Assembly: GCF_001583435.1 (NCBI RefSeq)
Contig: NZ_CP013251.1
Location: 1-64,000, forward strand
DNA from: Endozoicomonas montiporae CL-33
GTDB lineage: Bacteria; Pseudomonadota; Gammaproteobacteria; Pseudomonadales; Endozoicomonadaceae
Length of the DNA: 64,000 nt
Direction: 5' to 3'
The position numbers and the translations under genes were made by a program. This document shows, piece by piece, positions 51,027 through 59,319 of this stretch (the first letter of the stretch is position 1; each line of letters opens with the position of its first letter). Under the pieces are notes generated by a model that saw nothing but the letters and a program-made list of their open reading frames with translations, ran no database searches and was not told the origin of the DNA.

Positions 51027-51524
51027 ATGCGCCGTAATGATAAGTTTCTGACAATTAGTGAAGTGGCCGAGCGGACAGGCGTTGCGCCTTCAGCCCTGCG
51101 GTTCTACGAGACGAAACAGCTTATTCGTTCAATACGGACGGCGGGTAATCAGCGACGGTATCACCCCTCCATGTTACGGCAGATTTCTGTTATTCAGATT
51201 GCCCAGAAGCTGGGTGTAACGCTCGAAGAAATTGCCAAAGCTTTTGCTGACCTGCCTGAGAACCGCACGCCGAACAAAAAGGACTGGGACAAACTGGCAC
51301 GACACTGGGGCAAACAGCTGGATGAACGCATTGCTGTTATGCAGCGTTTACGCTCGCAACTCAACGGTTGTATTGGTTGTGGCTGCCTTTCCATGAAGCA
51401 TTGCGAGCTGGTGAACCCGGATGATGCCGTTGCGTCTCATGGTTCCGGTGCACGGTATGTGATGGAGGAGCCGGAAGAGTTGTTTGCCGAGATCAGCTCC
51501 GGTGGTAAAACCCGTAAAAAATAA
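51027..51524 (+). CDS. soxR: Redox-sensing transcriptional activator SoxR
   Basis: SoxR is a MerR-family activator with a [2Fe-2S] cluster that is oxidised by redox-cycling compounds. The N-terminal winged helix reads LTISEVAERTGVAPSALRFYE, with the family's GNQRRYHPSMLR. The cluster motif CIGCGCLSMKHC supplies the four cysteines. The length of 165 aa is usual. There is no soxS next to it. Instead, an arylamine N-acetyltransferase follows, with a SoxR-box-like promoter between the two genes. Confidence 0.95.
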   Translation: MRRNDKFLTISEVAERTGVAPSALRFYETKQLIRSIRTAGNQRRYHPSMLRQISVIQIAQKLGVTLEEIAKAFADLPENRTPNKKDWDKLARHWGKQLDERIAVMQRLRSQLNGCIGCGCLSMKHCELVNPDDAVASHGSGARYVMEEPEELFAEISSGGKTRKK

Positions 51525-51539
51525 CAAAGTCCGTTAAGC

Positions 51540-51570
51540 TTGACTTAAAGTTAACTTTAATTTGTATGAT
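51540..51570 (+). promoter_or_regulatory. SoxR-type promoter of the N-acetyltransferase gene
   Basis: TTGACT (-35, 51540-51545) and TATGAT (-10, 51565-51570) are separated by 19 bp, the long spacer typical of MerR-family-activated promoters. The perfect 16-bp palindrome TTAAAGTTAACTTTAA (51545-51560) sits in the spacer and shares the AAGTTAACTT core with the known SoxR box CCTCAAGTTAACTTGAGG. soxR is the adjacent upstream gene. Confidence 0.78.
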
Positions 51571-51590
51571 CGCCCTCGAATTACATCACT

Positions 51591-51599
51591 CCCCCCCCC
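51591..51599 (+). repeat. C9 homopolymer in the 5' leader of the N-acetyltransferase gene
   Basis: A run of nine C lies about 20 nt after the predicted -10 and 30 nt before the start codon. Length changes by slippage could alter leader structure or translation. Confidence 0.6.
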
Positions 51600-51628
51600 T
51601 TGTGTCAGCATAGTTGTCGAGGTTGATT

Positions 51629-52450
51629 ATGGATCTTAATGCTTTTTTCAAACGTATACAGTTTCAAGGTGACGTCAGTATTAATCTGCAAACCCTGAAT
51701 GCATTGCAAACCGCTTTTGTGCATACCGTCCCTTTCGAGAATCTGGTAATACATCTTGGGCAGGGCATAAATTATGAATCCGATGCTGTATTCGACAAAA
51801 TTGTTACTCGTGGTTTGGGAGGGGTGTGCTACGAAAACAATACCTTGTTTTATGATGCCCTGATGGCAATGGGATTTGATGCACAGTTGATTGCGTCAGA
51901 AATGAATCCTGATCCGGAAAAAGAATTGTCGGTGTTCACGCACGCTGCAGTACTCGTTACTTTTAGTGATGGGCAATATCTGGTTGATGTGGGTAATGGC
52001 AGAAACTTTGGTGGTGCTCTGGCTATTGATGGCTCAGTAAACACTTTCGCAGAAGGCTATGAGTACAAGATAGCGCCTTATGATGAGCGGCATCTGGGTT
52101 TGTTCGCTCGGGATCTTAATCAAGGCAAAGGTCAGAAGCCTGGTGAATGGGAAAGCCCGAATGCTGATCAGCCTGGTGGTTGGATAATCCGATATGCGAT
52201 TCAGCCTGCTTTGCCAGCCCAAACCCGCAGCTATTTTAAGGATGCCTGCGACAACATTCAGAATTCACCGGATTCAATTTTTCGTCAGAAGCGTCTGGCG
52301 ACTTTACCAAAAGCCTGTAGTCGTATAACGTTTTCCGATTACTTCTGGATTGAAAAAAGTGATGACGGGCAACGCATTGATAAGGACATTCCTGAATCGG
52401 AATATTTGTCTGTTCTAAAGCGTGATTTTGGGCTGAATTATTCGTTGTAA
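51629..52450 (+). CDS. nat: Arylamine N-acetyltransferase
   Basis: NAT transfers acetyl from acetyl-CoA to aromatic amines and hydrazines through a Cys-His-Asp triad. The Cys is in RGLGGVCYENN, the His in FTHAAVLV and the Asp in YLVDVGNGRNFG. The length of 273 aa from ATG 51629 (with GAGG upstream) matches the family. An in-frame ATG at 51614 is less well placed. The SoxR-like promoter upstream suggests induction by redox-active aromatic compounds, which NAT might detoxify. Confidence 0.9.
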   Translation: MDLNAFFKRIQFQGDVSINLQTLNALQTAFVHTVPFENLVIHLGQGINYESDAVFDKIVTRGLGGVCYENNTLFYDALMAMGFDAQLIASEMNPDPEKELSVFTHAAVLVTFSDGQYLVDVGNGRNFGGALAIDGSVNTFAEGYEYKIAPYDERHLGLFARDLNQGKGQKPGEWESPNADQPGGWIIRYAIQPALPAQTRSYFKDACDNIQNSPDSIFRQKRLATLPKACSRITFSDYFWIEKSDDGQRIDKDIPESEYLSVLKRDFGLNYSL

Positions 52451-52461
52451 AAGTTACCTCC

Positions 52462-52494
52462 AACCCTGATGATTCAGCAAGAATCATCAGGGTT
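52462..52494. terminator. Bidirectional terminator hairpin
   Basis: A perfect 13-bp stem (AACCCTGATGATT / AATCATCAGGGTT) with a 7-nt loop lies between the convergent N-acetyltransferase and ATPase genes and overlaps the ATPase stop codon. Confidence 0.75.
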
Positions 52495-53920
52495 GAAGAG
52501 CATATGACATATCGATAATGTGGTTGAAATAATTCTCTTCTACAACAGAGTTCACCACGCCATTCGCATGGATGAGAACTGGGCATACTGCCAAACTGCT
52601 ATCGTGGGTTAGCCTTGCTATTTTTTGCTTAATATCTTTAATGATGCTTTTCTGAACTTTGCCAGCCAGCATCTTGCATTCACAAACATACAGACGATGT
52701 TTGGTTTGAATCAGTAAGTCTATCTGGCAACCTTTCTGACGCTGGGTTTGATTCTGGAAATAGCCACCGACAAATATGGGGTCTGTGATGCGTAATTTCT
52801 CTAAAACGAAGTAAGTGTTGTTGTAAACAAGATTCTCAAACTGTAGCCCTAAAATGCTGGCTAGATTATCTGGAACGGTTTCTCGCCCTGTCCTTTTTGC
52901 TAACTCATTCTGCTTTGAAATAGAGCGGAAGAAAAACGCTGTATAGTTATCAGCGATCTTGAATTTTGCCGCTCGTCCGGATTTTGTCGTTCGGGTATTC
53001 CAAGTGTGTTCTTGTTTAAGAAAGCCTACCTCGCATAAGTCTGACAATGCCTGATTTACCCGACCTGTGTAGTGTTTCTCAATTTTTTCTGCTACTTCTC
53101 TCGCAGTCAACGCAGATGCACTGTTGCCGACGGCTTCGAGTATGGCGCGATAGGTTTTATTTTCATTAGAAAACAACTCATTGAACATCTGATTAAACTC
53201 ATTGTTAAAAGCGCCTGTGCTCTTATAGGCAAGCTTCAATAAGTTATCCTCAGCCGTCAGGTTTGGGTCAATATGATTGAGGTATAGCGGGACTCCACCA
53301 AAAGCGCAGAGCAACTTTATGATGTCCCGTTTTGGAAGCTTTTTGTGCGCTGAACCAAACAATTCAAGCACGTTATTCAGCGGCAATTCGCGCAATACCA
53401 TATTGACTGAGATACGCCCTACAAAGCCTTCACTCGCGATGATGTTTTTCTCCATCCAGGAAGCCAGAGAGCCGGACAGGATCATCATAAAATTGGCTTT
53501 ATGGGCGCACTCGCGCTCCCAGACTTCCCATAGAACGTGCTCAATGGGTGTCGGAGATTTTCTGGCTAACCAGTTCACTTCATCAATTGCCAGAATGGTA
53601 TGGGAGTGAGAACACTGGCTGACTATAAAATAGATCAGTGCAGACCATGATTCATGGGGTGGTTTATAGGGCAGATCAAACTCGCGTTTTACCTGTTCAG
53701 CGTAGGCAGCTCTCTCCTGTTCATCAGTCAACGTCTTTTTTGGTGGAGGCGATGTCAGATAGCGCAGGGTGACTCTGGAGTCTCGGGCGGGCAGCTCTTT
53801 TATCAAAGTGCTTTTGCCTATTCGGCGACGGCCTTTGATGACATTCAATGTGCCTTTGTGAGCATTGAATGACTGCAGTAGTGTTTCAATTTCTTCTGTC
53901 CGACCCACGAAGCGGTTCAT
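52487..53920 (-). CDS. AAA ATPase with DUF234 nuclease-like C-terminus
   Basis: This is an archaeal-type P-loop ATPase of the DUF234 group. The N-terminus FVGRTEEIETLLQSF leads to Walker A IKGRRRIGKSTLIKEL and Walker B ILAIDEVNWL. A winged-helix middle follows (ALTAREVAEKIEKHY...). The C-terminus has QIDLLIQTKHRLYVCECK, a PD-(D/E)xK-like core. The molecular role is unknown; members are often found in accessory regions. The upstream region carries three copies of a TTATGTTCATG-type site, probably its operator. Confidence 0.82.
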   Translation of the reverse strand: MNRFVGRTEEIETLLQSFNAHKGTLNVIKGRRRIGKSTLIKELPARDSRVTLRYLTSPPPKKTLTDEQERAAYAEQVKREFDLPYKPPHESWSALIYFIVSQCSHSHTILAIDEVNWLARKSPTPIEHVLWEVWERECAHKANFMMILSGSLASWMEKNIIASEGFVGRISVNMVLRELPLNNVLELFGSAHKKLPKRDIIKLLCAFGGVPLYLNHIDPNLTAEDNLLKLAYKSTGAFNNEFNQMFNELFSNENKTYRAILEAVGNSASALTAREVAEKIEKHYTGRVNQALSDLCEVGFLKQEHTWNTRTTKSGRAAKFKIADNYTAFFFRSISKQNELAKRTGRETVPDNLASILGLQFENLVYNNTYFVLEKLRITDPIFVGGYFQNQTQRQKGCQIDLLIQTKHRLYVCECKMLAGKVQKSIIKDIKQKIARLTHDSSLAVCPVLIHANGVVNSVVEENYFNHIIDMSYALQP

Positions 53921-53932
53921 TGTGATGCCTTT

Positions 53933-54001
53933 TTATGTTCATGGATTAAGCGGTATGTCGATTTCATGAACATAAGGATAGTCTAATATTTTGTTCATGA
54001 A
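53933..54001. promoter_or_regulatory. Inverted operator-like repeats upstream of the AAA ATPase
   Basis: TTATGTTCATG (53933-53943) is repeated as its exact complement CATGAACATAA (53965-53975), with arms 32 bp apart centre to centre, about three helical turns. A third site TGTTCATGAA lies at 53992-54001. They lie 13-80 bp upstream of the ATPase start. Confidence 0.6.
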
Positions 54002-54077
54002 AATGACGTTTTGTTAATTTCATAAACATTCATAAATAAAGAGAAACGGGCGTCCCTCTTCATTTATCGCGGAAATG

Positions 54078-54366
54078 TCAGGCGATGTAGCTTGATATAC
54101 CATTAATCAGCATCTGCACAGACAGCATGATCAGGATCATACCCATCAGACGCTCAATGGCGAATACGCCACGATTACCCAGCAGCTTCATAATACGGTT
54201 TGAACACACCAGAATGGCTGCACTCACCAGCCATGCCCCAAACACGGCAGTGATCAGGGCAACTTCTTCACCGGGATTCTGATTACCCAAAAGGATCAGT
54301 GTGGCAAGAATGGATGGCCCGGCAATGAGTGGTGTTGCCATAGGCACAAAAAGGCTCGCCGTCTGT
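54078..54366 (-). pseudogene. Truncated marC (3' part only)
   Basis: The sequence is nearly identical to the last ~290 bp of the intact marC at 57567-58157 and encodes only its C-terminal ~89 residues (PMATPLIAGPSI to the end). The N-terminal ~105 residues are missing. The similarity begins just beyond the stop (near 54072) and ends abruptly near 54366. It marks the left edge of an accessory segment. Confidence 0.88.
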
Positions 54367-54514
54367 CAGAAGGAAATAGCGGAATAGAGTGTGCACTTGT
54401 CTGCTTTATGGCCAATTATAAGCAATAACATCAGAAATCATTGTTGCTAAGTCAATGAAAAAAAACTGGTGCTTTATTACGATGTAATGCATGAGTCAGT
54501 AAATAACATATCGG

Positions 54515-54537
54515 AAGCGTCTTTTCGTAAGACGCTT
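54515..54537 (+). terminator. Hairpin upstream of the lipoprotein gene
   Basis: A perfect 9-bp stem (AAGCGTCTT / AAGACGCTT) with a 5-nt loop is followed by GATTTTAAT. It may terminate transcription entering from the left or act as a leader structure. Confidence 0.45.
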
Positions 54538-54602
54538 GATTTTAATACTGCTCAAAATAAGCACAGCAAAATCAAAAATTTATATTTTTTCAGGGAAGTA
54601 AA

Positions 54603-55208
54603 ATGAAAAAATTGTTTAGTATTGTCCTTGCCGGGCTGGTTCTTACTGGTTGCGATAGTGATAGTGACAAAGATTCTGAGGCTCGCCCTCATAACCCTAG
54701 CGTATCTGAAATAAGAAATTTACTGGCTTCTGCCAACACGGCCTATCCAACTGAATTCGGATTTGAGTGCGATGGCGATGGAGAAAACATACGCGGCTGC
54801 TACATCATTCCTTCTTGCCGCCGGTCTTCTGATTACTTTTCAACCCGAACTGTTTATGGCTTTGGAAGCGATAAAATCACAGCTTATATGATTAGTTATG
54901 ATTCAAGTAACTGCTCTGGTTCTCCAACCATGAGCTATTCAAGTGCCGGAATTTGGGAATACACAGCAGACTACGACGAAAATTTAGCTCAGGGTGAACT
55001 CAGTGTAGAGCTGGTGTATTACGGAGATGGTTATTTGTTTGACCCAAATAAACCTCAGAAAGGGATTACCTACAAAGCAAATTATAATACCGACAATAAC
55101 GCTAAACTGTGCTTAAGTGATTTGCTCATTGATCCTACACGGCCACTTAAGTTTATGAGCACAAAAGCTGACCCAATTGACTACAGTAATTGCGCCGTTG
55201 CTTTTTAG
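54603..55208 (+). CDS. Hypothetical lipoprotein
   Basis: A type II signal peptide (MKKLFSIVLAGLVLTGC) has the lipobox LTGC with Cys17. Ser/Asp-rich residues follow (DSDSDKDSE). The mature part is about 185 residues, with several further cysteines suggesting disulfides and mostly beta content. No family is recognised. A good ribosome-binding site (AGGGAAG) precedes the ATG. Asp at position +2 after Cys would favour inner-membrane retention under the E. coli rule. Confidence 0.75.
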   Translation: MKKLFSIVLAGLVLTGCDSDSDKDSEARPHNPSVSEIRNLLASANTAYPTEFGFECDGDGENIRGCYIIPSCRRSSDYFSTRTVYGFGSDKITAYMISYDSSNCSGSPTMSYSSAGIWEYTADYDENLAQGELSVELVYYGDGYLFDPNKPQKGITYKANYNTDNNAKLCLSDLLIDPTRPLKFMSTKADPIDYSNCAVAF

Positions 55209-55220
55209 AGGTAATTTAAC

Positions 55221-55249
55221 GTGATAAGCCTGAGAATCAGGCTTATCAC
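55221..55249 (+). terminator. Terminator after the lipoprotein gene
   Basis: A perfect 12-bp stem (GTGATAAGCCTG / CAGGCTTATCAC) with a 5-nt loop is followed by TTCTTT. Confidence 0.8.
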
Positions 55250-55528
55250 TTCTTTGGGATTCTACATTTATACTTTATCTGTCGTGCTTCGTGCTTCACT
55301 AAAAACCACTCTTCAGATTCTAGGTGGGAGCCAATATAAAAATAGTTATCTATATTTATGAGCATCAACAAATTAAGTCCGCAAGTGCTAAAAAGGCTTC
55401 CGGTCAAAATACCCATAGATACTCTATTGTAGGGATATTTGAATTATCCGGTAGTGGCACAGTTCTGTGATTCTAGCCCTGTCTGCTAAAATACGACATT
55501 CGGCAACTTTGAAAAATGCGGTTTAAAA

Positions 55529-55810
55529 ATGTGCCTTACGCAAGTCCTCTGTACAACATGTGGCAGTAACCAAGTTCGGCCTTTCGGATACAGCACTCAT
55601 GATGTTCCACGATACTATTGCTGTAATGACAAATGTGAAATCAAAACCTTCATGCTTGAATATCGCTACAAGGCCTGTGAGCCTGGCGTTAAAGAAAAAA
55701 TCATCGATATGGCAATAAATGGCAGCGGAATCAGGGATACAAGTAAAGTACTCGGAATAAGCAAGACAACAGTAATAAAGACTCTAAAAAAAAAGAAAGC
55801 GGTCTGGTAA
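55529..55810 (+). CDS. insA: IS1 protein InsA (copy 2)
   Basis: Same 93-aa protein as in copy 1: zinc-ribbon N-terminus and helix-turn-helix C-terminus. Confidence 0.88.
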   Translation: MCLTQVLCTTCGSNQVRPFGYSTHDVPRYYCCNDKCEIKTFMLEYRYKACEPGVKEKIIDMAINGSGIRDTSKVLGISKTTVIKTLKKKKAVW

Positions 55811-56286
55811 AGGTCAACCCAAATATTCAAACTATTGATCTCAAGTCAGATGCAATTATTCATGTAGGGCTTGTCTGCCAAGAGGCTGAGCTAGATGAGC
55901 AGTGGTCGTATGTTCATGATAAATCGAACCAACGCTGGCTTTGGTATGCTGTTGATCACGCTACAAATACCGTGCTTGCTTATGTTTTCGGAAAACGGAA
56001 AGATGAAGTTTTTAAAGAACTCAAAACACTTCTGAAGCCATTTGGTATTAATAAATTTTACACCGATGATTGGGGAGCCTATGAGCGACACCTTGATGAA
56101 AACATGCATATTATTGGTAAAGCAAACACTCAGAAGATAGAGCGTAAAAACCTTAATTTTCGGACTTGGATTAAACGGTTGGCCAGAAAGACAATTTGTT
56201 TTTCAAAGCTCGAAAAGATGCACGATATTGTTATTGGATTATTGATTAATAAAGTTGAGTTTGGGGTCAATATTCACGCGATATAA
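55786..56286 (+). CDS. insB: IS1 InsB transposase part (copy 2)
   Basis: The -1 frame relative to insA is identical to copy 1. It carries the DDE-type YTDDWGAYERHL and ERKNLNFRTWIKR segments and is expected to be made by slippage on A8. Confidence 0.85.
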   Translation, partial: KKKESGLVKVNPNIQTIDLKSDAIIHVGLVCQEAELDEQWSYVHDKSNQRWLWYAVDHATNTVLAYVFGKRKDEVFKELKTLLKPFGINKFYTDDWGAYERHLDENMHIIGKANTQKIERKNLNFRTWIKRLARKTICFSKLEKMHDIVIGLLINKVEFGVNIHAI

Positions 56287-56350
56287 CAGTTCTGGCCCAC
56301 TACCGAATTATCCTATAGAGCCTTCCAGAGTAACCCGTTTCTTCAATGCC

Positions 56351-57409
56351 CTACTCTTCCTCTTTGCTTTCTTCCCTAAGCCATATCAGACGCTCCCGCT
56401 GCAACTGTTCCTGCAACTCTTTTTCGCTGGGGAGGTAGGTTAGATATTTCGAGGCAAACAGCTGCTTACTGTCAGTCAGAATTGAATACTTTGCCACCGC
56501 TTCGCTTTTTTCGCTGCACAGGATTAAACCGACAGTGGGGTTATCATCACGATCCTTACGATGCTGATCATAGATGCGGACATAGGTATCCATTTGCCCT
56601 ACGTCTTGATGGCAGAGCTTGCCAATTTTCAGGTCGATCAGCATAAAACATTTGAGCTTGAAGTGGTAAAACACCAGATCAATATAAAAGTCCTGATCTT
56701 CTGTACTGATTCGTTGCTGGCGCTCGACAAAGGCAAATCCTTTACCCAGTTCCAGCAGAAAAGTTTGAAGGTTATCGATTAGCGCCTGCTCCAGTTTGCT
56801 TTCCAGAATCGGGCCACAGGGCAGATTCAGAAAGTCGAGCACATAAGGATCGCGCAAGTAATCCTGAGGGGGAGTAGCCAGAGCTGAGGTTTTTTCCAGA
56901 GCTTCATCCTGAACCGGTCTGATATCCTGCTGATTGTTTTGTGTTGCCAGAAGGCGCTCGTAATAGAGTTTACCCACTTGCCGATCCAGGGCTCTTGCAC
57001 TCCAGTTTTGTTCAATGGCCTCTTGCATATACCACTCTCGTGCCTGAGCATTATCAATGCGGATCAGGCGGCGATAGTGAGTCCAGCTTAATTCGGTACG
57101 CAGTGCGTTCCGTTTTGGGAAAGTCAGGTAAAATGCGCGCATATTACGCAGGTTGCGAACATCAAAGCCCCTACCAAACTCTGAAGTTAGCTGACGGGAC
57201 AGGCTTTCCATTTGTTTTTTGCCATAGGAAGCCCGTTCAGCTCCGTTTTGTTCCTCCTCAACAATCAGCCGTCCCACGTTCCAGTAAGCCTGCACCATTG
57301 TGTGATTGATAGTCTTTTGCAGCTGAGCCCGTGACTGATTCAAAACGTCACGGATGGCCTGTAATAGTTCTGAACGTTCACAATGCTGAGTAGGCGGTTG
57401 ATTGGTCAT
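56351..57409 (-). CDS. DUF1016 (YhcG-type) PDDEXK nuclease-domain protein
   Basis: This is a 352-aa protein of the YhcG family. The N-terminal DUF1016 domain reads MVQAYWNVGRLIVEEEQ, then SRQLTSEFGRGFDVRNLRNMRAFY and SWTHYRRLIRI. The C-terminal PDDEXK-like nuclease core is DFYIDLVFYHFKLKCFMLIDLKIG. Members are linked to mobile regions and RM-like loci; the exact role is unknown. It lies between IS1 copy 2 and marC in the accessory patch. Confidence 0.88.
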   Translation of the reverse strand: MTNQPPTQHCERSELLQAIRDVLNQSRAQLQKTINHTMVQAYWNVGRLIVEEEQNGAERASYGKKQMESLSRQLTSEFGRGFDVRNLRNMRAFYLTFPKRNALRTELSWTHYRRLIRIDNAQAREWYMQEAIEQNWSARALDRQVGKLYYERLLATQNNQQDIRPVQDEALEKTSALATPPQDYLRDPYVLDFLNLPCGPILESKLEQALIDNLQTFLLELGKGFAFVERQQRISTEDQDFYIDLVFYHFKLKCFMLIDLKIGKLCHQDVGQMDTYVRIYDQHRKDRDDNPTVGLILCSEKSEAVAKYSILTDSKQLFASKYLTYLPSEKELQEQLQRERLIWLREESKEEE

Positions 57410-57566
57410 GGGGCACCTTTCGTGAATTACAGCTCTTTGAGGAAAGGTATCTTAGCCGGAAGGCATCTGTCGTTCAGGTGGAGTTGGCTGATAATTTTCA
57501 ATCAGAAGCCGTTTCGAGTGGAAAGTGAAGAGAGGCGAATACCTCTCTTCATAAACAGAGTAAATG

Positions 57567-58157
57567 TCAGGCGATGTAACTGGAGATACCATTAATCAGC
57601 ATCTGCACAGACAGCATGATCAGGATCATACCCATCAGACGCTCAATGGCGAATACGCCACGATTACCCAGCAGCTTCATAATACGGTTTGAGCAGACGA
57701 GAATGGCTGCACTCACCAGCCATGCCGCAAACACGGCAGTGATCAGGGCAACTTCTTCACCGGGATTCTGATTACCCAAAAGGATCAGTGTGGCAAGAAT
57801 GGATGGCCCGGCAATGAGTGGTGTTGCCATAGGCACAATGAAAGGCTCGCCATCTGGCGTATCACCCATAATGCCGCCGCCACGGGCAGGAGGAAAAATC
57901 ATCTTTAACGCGATCAGGAAAAGTATAATGCCGCCCGCAATACTCACAGCTTCCTGTTCAAGGCTTAATAGTGACAGCATGTTATCGCCTATGAAAAGGA
58001 AGATAATCAGTATCACTAAAGCGATCAGAAGCTCTCGAACCAAAACCTTTGTTCGTCGTTCTTCAGGAACGTGCTTTAGCGCTGAGATGAAAATAGGCAT
58101 ATTGCCCAGCGGATCCATGATCAGGAACAGCAGAACCGCAGTAGAGAAAATATCCAT
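57567..58157 (-). CDS. MarC-family membrane protein
   Basis: This is an integral membrane protein of the MarC/YhgN family, 196 aa, with about six hydrophobic segments. Marks are LFLIMDPLGNMPIF near the N-terminus, and PLIAGPSILATLILLG and ERLMGMILIMLSVQMLINGI in the C-terminal half. The function is unresolved; the original link to multiple antibiotic resistance is not supported for this family. A truncated copy of its 3' half lies 3.2 kb to the left. Confidence 0.9.
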   Translation of the reverse strand: MDIFSTAVLLFLIMDPLGNMPIFISALKHVPEERRTKVLVRELLIALVILIIFLFIGDNMLSLLSLEQEAVSIAGGIILFLIALKMIFPPARGGGIMGDTPDGEPFIVPMATPLIAGPSILATLILLGNQNPGEEVALITAVFAAWLVSAAILVCSNRIMKLLGNRGVFAIERLMGMILIMLSVQMLINGISSYIA

Positions 58158-58252
58158 TTAGAACAACCAATGACAAGTTACGAATTTTGGTCAGGCTTAT
58201 ATCACTGGCGTTTTGAAAATCCAAGATAGGGGATATTCAGGAAGGCGTAGCG

Positions 58253-58492
58253 TCAGGAAGTTAGATGACCAGGTTCTGTCGGCTCACTAACAAGGCAAGC
58301 CTTGCTTTTTTTGTCTTTGACCGAGCCCTGATCGAATTCGGAAGTATTGCTGGCTTGTTGCACACGGGGCTTGTCAGCCTGCTGTCCGGCATTGGCTGCC
58401 TCAGACGTTTCTGGTTTCTGCTCGGCGACGATCAGCGAATTTTGGTGTATTTCGCTGCCAGATGCTGACGTTGACGTGATTGACTGGCTCAT
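58253..58492 (-). CDS. Small hypothetical protein, low complexity
   Basis: This 79-aa protein is rich in Ser, Glu, Gln, Lys and Ala, with no hydrophobic segment; it is predicted disordered. GGAGAGAGG just before the ATG supports translation. No family is recognised. The overlapping plus-strand frame (58265-58468) has no such site and is taken as a shadow. Confidence 0.5.
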   Translation of the reverse strand: MSQSITSTSASGSEIHQNSLIVAEQKPETSEAANAGQQADKPRVQQASNTSEFDQGSVKDKKSKACLVSEPTEPGHLTS

Positions 58493-58610
58493 GCCCTCTC
58501 TCCAAAATCTTCCTTGATGTGGAAAGAATAGGGAGCCATTCTCAGAGCGTCTGTAAGACTATGGGCTAATCCAAATCTGATGGAATATAAGGCTATTTTT
58601 AATTCTTTTT

Positions 58611-59144
58611 TTAGATAATGTATTCATCCTTCAGTTTCACGTAATTGGCAGCACTGTAGGAAAAGAAACTGACTTCCTGGTCGGTCAGGGGGCGCACCAT
58701 TTTGGCCGGATTGCCTTTATAGAGAAAGCCTTTTTGCAAACGCTTGCCCGGAGGCACCAGACACCCGGCTGCGACAATCACCTCTTCTTCAACGACAGCG
58801 CCGTCCATCACAATCGCTCCAATGCCAATAAGCACCCGGTCATGAATGGTGCATCCGTGTAGAGTGGCACTGTGACCCACTGTCACATCACTGCCAATGC
58901 TCAGGGCGTGACCTTTGGGGTTGTAATCGCTGGCATGGGTAATGTGCAGAATGGAACCATCCTGAATGCTGGTGCGTTCACCAATGCGAATGCTGTTCAT
59001 ATCGCCCCGAACCACCGTCATTGGCCAGATAGAACTGTCTTTGCCAATCACTACATCGCCAATGACCACTGCTGTTGGATCAATAAACACTTTTTTTCCG
59101 ATAACCGGAGTTTTCCCTCTGAAGGTTCTTATGGCGGTGTTCAT
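58611..59144 (-). CDS. yrdA: Gamma-carbonic-anhydrase-like protein (YrdA type)
   Basis: This is a left-handed beta-helix hexapeptide-repeat protein, 177 aa. It shows VIGDVVIGKDSSIWPMTVVR, GDMNSIRIGERTSIQDG, HITHASDY, and VGHSATLHGCTIHD. The His residues sit where the metal is bound in gamma-carbonic anhydrases. Enzyme activity in this subgroup is uncertain. It is divergent from prlC. Confidence 0.9.
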   Translation of the reverse strand: MNTAIRTFRGKTPVIGKKVFIDPTAVVIGDVVIGKDSSIWPMTVVRGDMNSIRIGERTSIQDGSILHITHASDYNPKGHALSIGSDVTVGHSATLHGCTIHDRVLIGIGAIVMDGAVVEEEVIVAAGCLVPPGKRLQKGFLYKGNPAKMVRPLTDQEVSFFSYSAANYVKLKDEYII

Positions 59145-59319
59145 GGTGCTCTCGCATTAGAATTTGGTTTTTAAATTATTCTATCAGGCTCTCTGTTATT
59201 TGTTTGTCCAAAGACGTATAAACAGCTTTGCGAGAGTTGAAAATGCTGCACAGCATGCTTGAAATAGCCATCTGCTGTACCCATTGTGATTAATAAGAAC
59301 AGACCTGAGAACATTACAC

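Larger units (their letters stand above)
55450..56304 (+). mobile_element. IS1-family insertion sequence, copy 2
   Basis: This is an 855-bp element matching the one at 26753-27607, with a 9-bp target duplication GAATTATCC at 55441-55449 and 56305-56313. It carries insA (55529-55810), an A8 slippage run (55786-55793) and the insB frame ending 56286. The two copies appear identical, so transposition is recent. Confidence 0.93.

Noticed and set aside
58265..58468. 67-aa plus-strand frame
   Set aside because: Overlaps the minus-strand 79-aa frame, which has a strong ribosome-binding site; this one does not.
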